A stretch of DNA of 56,259 bases from NCBI GenBank assembly GCA_023417655.1, contig JAEZFD010000022.1, positions 1 through 56,259 on the forward strand, read 5' to 3'. Made by a program: the position numbers and the translations under genes. The DNA comes from Planctomycetota bacterium. Its GTDB lineage: Bacteria; Planctomycetota; Planctomycetia; Planctomycetales; Planctomycetaceae. This document shows positions 1 through 6,424 of the stretch, in pieces. The stretch's first letter is position 1; every line of letters starts with the position of its first letter. Below the pieces are notes generated by a model, which ran no database searches, was not told where the DNA came from, and saw nothing but the letters and a program-made list of their open reading frames with translations.

Positions 1-1
1 G

Positions 2-859
2 TTCATGACGTGCAGCCACTGCGGCCACCCGATCACCGGCGAGCTGGTCCGGAAAAAGCGGAAGGACGGCGGCGTCAACGAGCACGTCTATTACCGCTGT
101 GCCCGCTACACGAAACCAGGACACCCGCGCATCCGAGTCAAGGAAGCCGAGATCGAAGCCCAGGTCATGGCGCTGTTCGACAAGATGAAAGTCGAAGACG
201 AATCGGTCCGCGAGTGGTTCAGGGCTGTTCTGCGATCCCAGACGAAAGATGCCCAGGCAGAGGCTCAAGCACAACGGCAGGAACTCACTCGCCAGCAGAC
301 GCTTCTCGCACAGCAGCAGGACCGCCTCATCAATATGCGGCTGGACGATGAACTCGATCAGGAGATCTTCGCGCGAAAACACCAGCAGATCCGCGACCGC
401 ATGGCATCGATCAAATTGCAGCTGGACGTGCTGGACCGCTCCAAGGACGAAACGGCGGAGCTCGCGGTGAAAGTGTTTGAACTCTCACAAACCCTGAAAG
501 AGAAGTGGCTTACCGCCGACTACGCCACCAAACGTCGACTCCTCGAAATCGTCTGTTTGAACGCGGTGCTCGACGGCGTAACTCTTGTCCCTGAAATGAG
601 AAAGCCCTTCGACCTGCTGGCCGAAGGGCTCGTTTCTGAAAAGAGTCGGGATGACAGGATTCGAACCTGCGGCCTCTACGTCCCGAACGAGCCTAAATTA
701 GATGCCAAAACACACGTCCGACCGCGTGATTCATGCAGTTTAATCGATTTCGGGTCAATTTCAATCCCTTTCAGATTGTGTCAGCCCCGGCCGCATGATT
801 GCTGCGGTCAGAGGGTAGTGCGGGGTAGCAAAGGGGTAGTTGGGGGTAGTGAAGGATAA
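2..859 (+). CDS. Large serine recombinase, C-terminal part (5' cut by window edge)
   Basis: The frame is open from the window edge, so the catalytic N-terminal resolvase domain is missing here. Visible first is a zinc beta-ribbon with a CxxC near the start (TCSHCGH) and a later cysteine in YYRCARY, typical of the Recombinase_zinc_beta_ribbon domain. A long Gln/Arg-rich coiled coil (about residues 75-150) and the usual C-terminal helix region follow. Such enzymes integrate or excise mobile DNA without a tyrosine nucleophile. The last ~70 residues are unusual: the frame enters the 44-bp tRNA-Pro repeat at 646 and continues into element DNA to a stop at 857-859. With an empty tRNA site the same frame would stop inside the tRNA gene (see findings). 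The family call is firm; whether this gene still works is unknown. Confidence 0.85.
   Translation, partial: FMTCSHCGHPITGELVRKKRKDGGVNEHVYYRCARYTKPGHPRIRVKEAEIEAQVMALFDKMKVEDESVREWFRAVLRSQTKDAQAEAQAQRQELTRQQTLLAQQQDRLINMRLDDELDQEIFARKHQQIRDRMASIKLQLDVLDRSKDETAELAVKVFELSQTLKEKWLTADYATKRRLLEIVCLNAVLDGVTLVPEMRKPFDLLAEGLVSEKSRDDRIRTCGLYVPNEPKLDAKTHVRPRDSCSLIDFGSISIPFRLCQPRPHDCCGQRVVRGSKGVVGGSEG
646..689. repeat. Attachment-site repeat, left copy
   Basis: This 44-bp stretch is identical to 17683-17726, the discriminator-to-anticodon-arm end of tRNA-Pro. It is the expected scar of site-specific integration by a tyrosine integrase into a tRNA 3' end. It lies inside the reading frame of the serine recombinase to its left. 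Confidence 0.92.
813..849 (+). repeat. Four phased GGGTAG repeats (putative integrase arm sites, left)
   Basis: GGGTAG occurs at 813, 823, 834 and 844, that is at 10-11 bp steps, about one helical turn. The cluster sits about 125 bp inside the left attachment repeat and just beyond the end of the integrase at 915. Two more copies with an 11-bp step lie inside the right end (17602-17618). Phased direct repeats flanking an att core are typical of arm-type integrase or excisionase binding sites; the role here is inferred. Confidence 0.6.
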
Positions 860-914
860 TCTCTCCATAGAGTAAGTGGTAGGAATCTATTAGCAAGGAA
901 AGTAGCCCGGATGG

Positions 915-2045
915 TTACCCAAACAGTTTCGTCATGTTTGCCGTCACGATCTTCTGGTCGGTTGGCATCACGTGACTGTAGATGCTAAGCGTCATTGCAG
1001 GGTTTGTGTGACCGAGAACTTGTGACACGACTGGAATCGGAGTTCCAGCGGACAGTGCAAGAGAAGCGAATGTATGCCGGGTGTGATGGAATCCGCGATA
1101 CTTCAGTTCGAGTCTCTGAAGCAGGGGTTTCCAATAGCTCTTGTAGAAGACCTGAGGCCACATGATTCCACCCTGGTGACCGCAAAAGAACACTTTTGAG
1201 CCGATCCTTCCTTCGACCAACATCATCTTCCTTCGGTCCTTCAATGCATCTACGGCTCTGTCGGTGAGTTCGATGGTGCGAATGGACGCCTTTGTCTTCG
1301 GTGCAACCAGTTCCGGAGGTCGCCCGTTGAGGCATCGCAATTGCTGGCGTATATGAATCACGCGGGCAGTGAAGTCAATGTCCGGCAATGCAAGCCCGAA
1401 GATTTCACCGTACCGGGGACCGCAAGAAAGTGCCAACACGTACGCCGCGTGAAGTGGGTGCGTCTCTGTCTCTGAGAGAATCAATTTGGCTTCTTCTGCT
1501 GTGAACGGGAAGATCTTCTGCTTTGTGTGACGAGGCGGTTTCACAAGAGAACAGGGGTTTGACTTTAGTTCCTGAAGCTGGACTGCCTCATTTAGTGCAG
1601 TCCTCAGGGTTCGGAATGCGTACTGACGGGCAGCACCACCGATTTCGTTCCTGTCGAGATCGGAAAGCCATTTTTTGATGTGCAAAGGGCCAATATCCTT
1701 CAGTTTGTATTCGCCCAGATACGGCAGAACGTGATTCCGAACAGCCCTTCCATACGCTCCAGCTGTTGGAGGAGCGAGGTTTGGGACTACTGAGTCATTG
1801 ATCCACAGTTCGAGATATTTTGCCAGGGTCAACTTTGCACTTGTGGGAATCTGTCCCTCAGCGTGTCCATCCTTGAGGTCACGTAACGCTGCGAGTGCGT
1901 CTGACCTAGTCCTCCTGGTGGCAGTTCGGCGAATTGGGCGACCAGTATCGACACTGTGCCCAACGACAATTGCTGCCTGCCATCGACCATCTTTCAACTG
2001 ATACAGGGAGCCATCACCGTTCGGATTCTTCTGCTTCTTTGCCAT
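915..2045 (-). CDS. Tyrosine recombinase/integrase (distal end of element)
   Basis: About 376 residues. An N-terminal arm-binding region (GDGSLYQLKDGRWQAAIVVG) is followed by a SAM-like core-binding domain and a catalytic domain. The active-site set is visible: Arg in SCGPRYGE, the beta-hairpin Lys in PKTKASIRT, HxxR in HHTRHTF, His in VLGHTN and the Tyr nucleophile in LSIYSHV. I chose the ATG at 2045 because AAGGAAAG lies just upstream; an earlier in-frame ATG at 2078 lacks this. It overlaps the preceding HTH gene by 32 bp, so the two are probably co-translated as a regulator/excisionase-integrase pair. It ends about 65 bp from the GGGTAG cluster. The family is certain; whether it or the integrase at 16391 moves this element is not decided. 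Confidence 0.93.
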   Translation of the reverse strand: MAKKQKNPNGDGSLYQLKDGRWQAAIVVGHSVDTGRPIRRTATRRTRSDALAALRDLKDGHAEGQIPTSAKLTLAKYLELWINDSVVPNLAPPTAGAYGRAVRNHVLPYLGEYKLKDIGPLHIKKWLSDLDRNEIGGAARQYAFRTLRTALNEAVQLQELKSNPCSLVKPPRHTKQKIFPFTAEEAKLILSETETHPLHAAYVLALSCGPRYGEIFGLALPDIDFTARVIHIRQQLRCLNGRPPELVAPKTKASIRTIELTDRAVDALKDRRKMMLVEGRIGSKVFFCGHQGGIMWPQVFYKSYWKPLLQRLELKYRGFHHTRHTFASLALSAGTPIPVVSQVLGHTNPAMTLSIYSHVMPTDQKIVTANMTKLFG

Positions 2046-2277
2046 AAACTTTCCTTGGGAGAGCCGCCCACCATTCATCTGTGTCGATCAACGTGAGATC
2101 CCCTGCTGTGCGGGCTGGAAGTTGAAACCGCTGATTCAACCTGTGGACGGTTTTCACGCTCTTGCCAAGGCACTTCGCAAGCGACTCGGCCGAAATTCTC
2201 TGGCCGACAGGAACAAATCCATTGGGGAACTCGCCATTTTCACTTGACGCACCTTCATCGGACACCCTATCTTTCAT
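2014..2277 (-). CDS. Small helix-turn-helix protein, possible excisionase
   Basis: About 88 residues from the ATG at 2277, which has GGAGAGG nine bases upstream; an upstream ATG at 2319 has no ribosome site. The central part (AESLAKCLGKSVKTVHRLNQ) reads as a MerR/AlpA-type helix-turn-helix, followed by a short basic tail. The 3' end overlaps the integrase start by 32 bp, which suggests translational coupling. Position and size fit a recombination directionality factor or a repressor. No specific family is recognised, so the role is inferred from context. Confidence 0.7.
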   Translation of the reverse strand: MKDRVSDEGASSENGEFPNGFVPVGQRISAESLAKCLGKSVKTVHRLNQRFQLPARTAGDLTLIDTDEWWAALPRKVYGKEAEESER

Positions 2278-2394
2278 GGTGTTGAGCCTCTCCAATATGC
2301 TATCAGGAAGGATCATCAATCGCTGGCTCTGGGTTGCCGTCCGGAGCCAGCAATATGAGCGGAACCAATCTGCTCACTAATGTTAATTCACGAG

Positions 2395-2428
2395 AAGCCC
2401 ATCGAGTCTTGCCGGACACGATGGGCTT
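2395..2428 (+). terminator. Hairpin with T-rich tail
   Basis: The arms AAGCCCATCG (2395-2404) and CGATGGGCTT (2419-2428) pair perfectly around a 14-nt loop and are followed on the plus strand by TTCTTTATT. It looks like a rho-independent terminator for a plus-strand transcript, yet I see no convincing plus-strand gene directly upstream. Confidence 0.55.
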
Positions 2429-2520
2429 TCTTTATTGGCTTCTCCGTCCGCGGGATCAGGACCAGCAGTCCAGTGAGACATCGAAGAGCCTGTGAGATTC
2501 ACGGCAAGAATGAAGTCGAA

Positions 2521-2548
2521 GGCCGGTTGCCCATGCGACCGGCTTTTT
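2521..2548 (+). terminator. Second hairpin with T-run
   Basis: A GCCGGT/ACCGGC stem (2522-2527 with 2538-2543) is followed by TTTTTC on the plus strand. It is a short but typical terminator shape and the second of three hairpins in this gene-free stretch. Confidence 0.45.
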
Positions 2549-2599
2549 CATGCGCTCGTGATCGCTCGGAGTGGCCTGTCCTCTGCAGGCAAAAAGAAA

Positions 2600-2640
2600 A
2601 CGCCTGTTTCCAGCCGGGTCCAGCGGCCAAAAACAGGCGT
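2600..2640 (-). terminator. Third hairpin, minus-strand T-run
   Basis: ACGCCTGTTT (2600-2609) and AAACAGGCGT (2631-2640) are perfect 10-bp arms. On the minus strand the stem is followed by TTTCTTTTT, so it could end a transcript from the HTH gene at 3199 before it reaches the integrase pair. Confidence 0.5.
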
Positions 2641-2786
2641 AAAAATCCGAGCGTGTGCCCGGTGAATCAAATTGTCAGAGGTCGCCGTCCCTGGACCGAA
2701 CAGGCGTCCTTATTGGTTAGTGTAGTGATGATAGCAATGATGTCAATGCTGTTGCTTGCTGGTTGCGTTTTCACAAAACTGCGGGT

Positions 2787-2978
2787 ATGGCCGGACCCCA
2801 GGTAAACATTCGATGTTCTGATTCCCAGTACGCTTCTTGGAAGCACGCCGCTGAAAGCGATGAGCGTGAGCTTGTGGACTGGGCAAGGCGAACCTTGGAC
2901 ATCGTCGCGGACTCTGGATTGACCATCGTCCAGCTTCGTGACTTGCTCTCCGATGCGGAGAAGTCGAAGAAGAAGTGA
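2787..2978 (+). CDS. Small ribbon-helix-helix-like protein
   Basis: A 63-residue frame from the ATG at 2787; a TTG eight codons earlier is possible. A short beta-like segment (PQVNIRCSDSQYASW) precedes two amphipathic helices (ERELVDWARRTLDIVADSG), which matches the Arc/CopG-style ribbon-helix-helix pattern, with a Lys-rich tail. It is the only supported plus-strand gene inside the element and converges with the HTH gene at 2987. Such proteins often act as repressors or antitoxins. No strong ribosome site is visible, so it is a moderate call. Confidence 0.5.
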   Translation: MAGPQVNIRCSDSQYASWKHAAESDERELVDWARRTLDIVADSGLTIVQLRDLLSDAEKSKKK

Positions 2979-2986
2979 GCCCTGCC

Positions 2987-3199
2987 TCACACTTCGATGC
3001 CGGCGATGTAGACGTCGACCGACTTCCTGCAGATGCTGACTCGGCCTGTGATCGGATCCTTCCCCTTCCGAAGAACGCCTCGATGAATGAGGCGATCAAG
3101 AGTGTCTCGGCTGACGCCGAGTTTTTCGCAGGCTTCCGGAACCGTCGTTAACCCTTCGCACCCGAACTTGTAGCCGTGCATCCGGTCCGCGTCGCCCAT
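2987..3199 (-). CDS. Excisionase-family helix-turn-helix protein
   Basis: 70 residues. LTTVPEACEKLGVSRDTLDRLIHRG is a classic winged HTH of the excisionase/AlpA (HTH_17) type, followed by a wing (DPITGRVSICRKSVDVYI). GGAGAG lies upstream of the ATG at 3199. Proteins of this shape bind att arms or act as transcriptional activators in satellites and prophages (AlpA in P4-like elements). It is separated from the other HTH gene by the three-hairpin stretch. Family confident, exact role unknown. Confidence 0.75.
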   Translation of the reverse strand: MGDADRMHGYKFGCEGLTTVPEACEKLGVSRDTLDRLIHRGVLRKGKDPITGRVSICRKSVDVYIAGIEV

Positions 3200-3592
3200 G
3201 GATTTGCTCTCCGCTGAAAGGTCGTAACAAGAACTTCAGCGATCATATTCAGAGTGGAGCTACCGCGGGGAAGCGAAATCTGCCGCGATTGATGCAAAAG
3301 CTGACGCATGAAAGTGCAGGCAGCTGGAAGTAGAAAGGGCCAGCTCGAATGCCAATGGAACGAGTGCGACCAGATTCGCCGATCTCAAAACGTGAATTTC
3401 ACATCCGCCTGAGAGAGTGGCTGAGCGGAACCGATGCGTCCGCGATCAGCGGCTAGGACGTCAAGTGTTCTGCTGTCACAAGCACGCCACTGTGGATCTA
3501 GATTTTCAATTTTTAGTTCGACCCGGGAAGGCACCACGGAAGACGAAAAATCGCCCGTAGTTCGAATTCCCTCTCCGCAGTCCCGTAATCTG
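3200..3592. other. Gene-free stretch with tRNA-Ser-like strings
   Basis: No coding frame can be supported. The stretch should hold the promoter of the HTH gene at 3199. Two strings recall a class-II tRNA: GAGAGAGTGGCTGAGCGG near 3411 and GTTCGAATTCCCTCTCC near 3559. The spacing and the missing acceptor pairing rule out a working tRNA. Confidence 0.4.
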
Positions 3593-4408
3593 TTAGGTGG
3601 GCTGTGGATTCTCTGGGGGCTTCAAAAGGTCTTCAAATTGATCTGAATTCCTATCCCCATCCTTGATCATGGCATTTGATGTATCAAGTCGAGTTTGCTC
3701 TGCTTTTCCGAAGCCTTCAGCCGTGGCGAATGTTGTGACCTCTTTCAGACGCGATTTCCACCATCTTGTACGAAGCACGTCTACAGCGATCAGCACCAAA
3801 AATAGAGCTGTCCCAGCAAAGTACACACCATAGGACTGGTGGGTCTTAAACGAAGGTCGATGCTCCGAAAGCTGAAGCTCCCTATGAACCTTCGAATGAG
3901 GTGTTATTTGCACCGGCGGCCACTCCGCGGCATAACACTCCAAATCGACCCAGAAAAAGCGACCTGCTTGCAGCAGATTGTTAATCGCAGTGATTGTATA
4001 GCAGCAACAGTCTGAATTGACCTTGAAATTTATGTCGCCGTGGCTTGACGCTTTCACGCGAACAGGGAGGGTTGAGACGCCTTCCGGGCACTCCCCTTGT
4101 ACTTCCAATTTTAATGAAATATCGTTGAGATCCGGAGGCCCCAGATTTACTACATAATACCTTCGGAATCCTGGGGCGGCGATGTTTCCTTCTCGCACAA
4201 CGGGCGGGCGCTCAACCTCACACCAAACCTGAACCTCTGACGATTTTGAGTCCAGAAAAGCTATGACAACGAAAACAACGGCGCAAACTGTGGTGACAGC
4301 TTTCACCCCATGCTCGAGCAGCAGGCTGAAAAAGCTTGCCCCGTCGTTCTTGCCCTGATTCGGCCCTGGCACCGTGAGTGTTACTCCACTGGATGACACT
4401 TGCCCCAA
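3593..4408 (-). CDS. Two-TM membrane protein of unknown function (cargo gene B)
   Basis: About 271 residues if started at the TTG at 4408. The start is uncertain: GTG codons follow at residues 4 and 12. One membrane segment lies at about residues 36-54 (VTTVCAVVFVVIAFL) and a second at about 198-214 (VYFAGTALFLVLIAVDVL), with a cysteine-containing domain between them (DCCCYTI) and a charged tail after the second. The start lies within the end of the gene at 4381-4971 (28-bp overlap), so the two form one translational unit. No family is recognised. As terminal cargo of a mobile element, coupled to a cytosolic partner, it may be the membrane effector of a defence or immunity pair; that is speculation from layout. 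Confidence 0.72.
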   Translation of the reverse strand: MGQVSSSGVTLTVPGPNQGKNDGASFFSLLLEHGVKAVTTVCAVVFVVIAFLDSKSSEVQVWCEVERPPVVREGNIAAPGFRRYYVVNLGPPDLNDISLKLEVQGECPEGVSTLPVRVKASSHGDINFKVNSDCCCYTITAINNLLQAGRFFWVDLECYAAEWPPVQITPHSKVHRELQLSEHRPSFKTHQSYGVYFAGTALFLVLIAVDVLRTRWWKSRLKEVTTFATAEGFGKAEQTRLDTSNAMIKDGDRNSDQFEDLLKPPENPQPT

Positions 4409-4971
4409 ATGTCATCAAAAAAACGCTTCAGCTCACTTCCTGAGGATGGGTCATTGAAGCAGATTCTTGCGGGAACTTCGGGGTAGAAGTCTGAAAAAGA
4501 CTCAGCAGGAACGAATTCGTGCGGAGCTTCAAACCGGTATGCCGCCTCTCCCACTAAAAGGAAATGCGGAATCTCATTGGCCTTCTCTACAGTCTTCGAG
4601 ACCCTCAACTCAGCGTTTGACTTGAACTGATCACATAACATGGCCAGCTTAGAAGTGCGCTTTGAGGGAGTCGCTGACCAAGCAAGTACTTTTAGAATCC
4701 CGCCCTTTTCAAGAAAGGTCCGAAATTCTTCATACGCACCGTTTCCGTAAACATGCTCGGGGCAAGTCCCGGTGAGGATTCGCACAGTTGAAGAAGAGCC
4801 CGTTGACTGGCGTTCTTGGAGTGAGTTTGCATGTCGCATCAGTTCCGTCACCGCCAATTCGCAGTGCCACGGATACAAATTCGAAACGGGTTCACTGCTT
4901 TGTTTGGCACGGGCAAACTGAAGAATCTGCTTGTACTGATTCTTCAAAGCTGTTGTGGCCCTTTGTTTCAT
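4381..4971 (-). CDS. Cytosolic cargo protein, possible inactive PLD-like fold (cargo gene A)
   Basis: 196 residues from an ATG with GAGG upstream. The pattern of strand-like segments (TVRILTGTCPE, ILKVLAW, IPHFLLVGEAAYRFE) ending in ARICFNDPSSGSELKRFFDDIW resembles the second half of phospholipase-D-like sensor domains, which close with a similar NDP...FFDxLW segment. No HKD catalytic motif is present, so any such domain would be non-catalytic. Its stop lies inside the following membrane protein gene. The resemblance is from memory and weak; treat it as an unknown cytosolic partner of the membrane protein. Confidence 0.72.
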   Translation of the reverse strand: MKQRATTALKNQYKQILQFARAKQSSEPVSNLYPWHCELAVTELMRHANSLQERQSTGSSSTVRILTGTCPEHVYGNGAYEEFRTFLEKGGILKVLAWSATPSKRTSKLAMLCDQFKSNAELRVSKTVEKANEIPHFLLVGEAAYRFEAPHEFVPAESFSDFYPEVPARICFNDPSSGSELKRFFDDIWGKCHPVE

Positions 4972-5625
4972 CGTAGCCTCAAAAAAAGCTGAGTTTTGAG
5001 TCCGATCAGTTTATCGCTTTATCGAACACCTAAACGTCGGCACTGATCCCTATACAGAGAACTCCAGAGAATCCATCGAACAGAACCGACACAATCCGGC
5101 CAAACAGGACATTTGATCCATCTGGCAAGTTCAACCTAGTCAGCTGGCCTGTTCGGTGCCACTGGTTCGGGACTGTAGCCGGCAAGGATGAAAGCATCTT
5201 TCATTCCATTCCCTCCTAAGCCCTCCCGAGCCGAACGAAACTCCACTCGCAAGGAGACTTTTCGCTGATTTCTGGTAGAAATTCAACCAAGTTGACCCAC
5301 GAACCGCCACTCAGGGCGAGAGTTTTTACCGCGATCAGGACAAACCTCCAATAGATCATGCTCGGTTGCACAGATGTTCCGGTCGGGACGTTAGCTTCAG
5401 CTTTCGGTCATGTCCTCAGGACGTACCCGATAGTCGACAATCGCAAAAGAGACGCAAACCAGACCACGAAAACAACTTGCGAGTCAAAAGACATCGCAAA
5501 TCTGGGCGGCGTCAGCCAAATTCAAGCCTATATTTCAGCCCCTACTCATACGATGGAAGCGAGTCTGCCCACGACCGGTTGGGGGCCTCTTCCACTTTCC
5601 GGAACGGCAGTTCTTATCTCTTGAA
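4972..5625. other. 650-bp gene-free stretch
   Basis: This stretch lies between the prohead-protease gene and the cargo pair. It should contain the cargo promoter. I see no convincing coding frame, RNA gene or strong terminator; the overlapping open frames here lack coding-like composition and ribosome sites. Confidence 0.5.
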
Positions 5626-6369
5626 TCAGACTCGATCCACTGGGCTTTCTTCCGATTGTCCCCTGGCGATTTCCTCAAGCAGATCCCGCAACGTCTCCAG
5701 CGGAATCTCCTCTTCTCCCTCCCGCTGCTCGCTTCTCGCCTCGTACCCTTCAACCGCCCGAGCGACAGCTTCGGCCTGATTCGCGGACATTCCCCGTAGC
5801 TTCGCCTGTTCGTCGGCTCCGATGGACGTGAGTGAGCCTTCCAGGGGTTGCCAGCGGGTGACGACGTTCACCGGACCGGTGAATGAGCGACCGCGGATCT
5901 CTCTGGTCTCGCCGGCCGGAATGTAGGTTTTCTGGTGGATGCGGTAGCCGACGGACACATCGGTCACGTGACCTTCCTGAACCAGCACAAACTCCGTTTC
6001 GTGGACGCTGGAGAACATGAGACGGCCGACGACGACATTCCCTTCCGTCCGCAGCTGGCGAATGCTCCCCAACACCGTCTCAATGGAGTACCACCGGTGA
6101 TTGTCCAGGAGCGGCATCTGCTTCGGCAGGATGACGCCCTCGGTCAGCAGCACTTCCGGGACAACTTCACGACGTTCCCAGTCGTACGCGGGGACCGGGT
6201 TTTCCGTGGAGAGCGTGGCGTCGACACTGCGGGCGTTCGCGTCCACGGTTCTCAAACTGAGCGATCGTGTCTGGAATTCCATCCCGGCCAGCGTGTCCTT
6301 CCGGTTTGAGGACTTCGGGTCGATCTCTGGCCGTCGTGGCTGAGCCTGCTTCAGTGGAATCGGGGACAT
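5626..6369 (-). CDS. Prohead-protease-like serine peptidase (HK97/S78 type)
   Basis: 247 residues from 6369; a start at 6282 (MEFQTRSLSLR) would give the more usual N-terminus. The family signature is visible: a catalytic His in PLLDNHRW (residue 91) followed by VLGSIR, and a catalytic Ser in DVSVGYRI (residue 139). HK97-type prohead proteases trim the capsid scaffold inside the procapsid. Here the gene lies last in the capsid cluster, downstream of the capsid and tape-measure-like genes, whereas prophages usually place it just before the capsid gene. The C-terminal acidic segment (EEEIPLETLRDLLEEIARG) is of unknown use. Confidence 0.82.
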   Translation of the reverse strand: MSPIPLKQAQPRRPEIDPKSSNRKDTLAGMEFQTRSLSLRTVDANARSVDATLSTENPVPAYDWERREVVPEVLLTEGVILPKQMPLLDNHRWYSIETVLGSIRQLRTEGNVVVGRLMFSSVHETEFVLVQEGHVTDVSVGYRIHQKTYIPAGETREIRGRSFTGPVNVVTRWQPLEGSLTSIGADEQAKLRGMSANQAEAVARAVEGYEARSEQREGEEEIPLETLRDLLEEIARGQSEESPVDRV

Positions 6370-6424
6370 GTCTCAGGTTCTCTTTCTTCACGGGTGCCGT
6401 GATGCTGGGGCGTCCGCTCGGCCG

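Noticed and set aside
2380..2805. 141-codon plus-strand frame in the hairpin region
   Set aside because: It contains three terminator-like hairpins and has no coding-like composition or ribosome site.
3411..3580. Possible tRNA-Ser gene
   Set aside because: The 5' and 3' strings are about 70 nt too far apart, and neither acceptor nor T stem pairs.
4477..4492. Further GGGGTAG copy as an integrase site
   Set aside because: Single copy within the coding sequence of the cargo gene with no phasing; probably chance.
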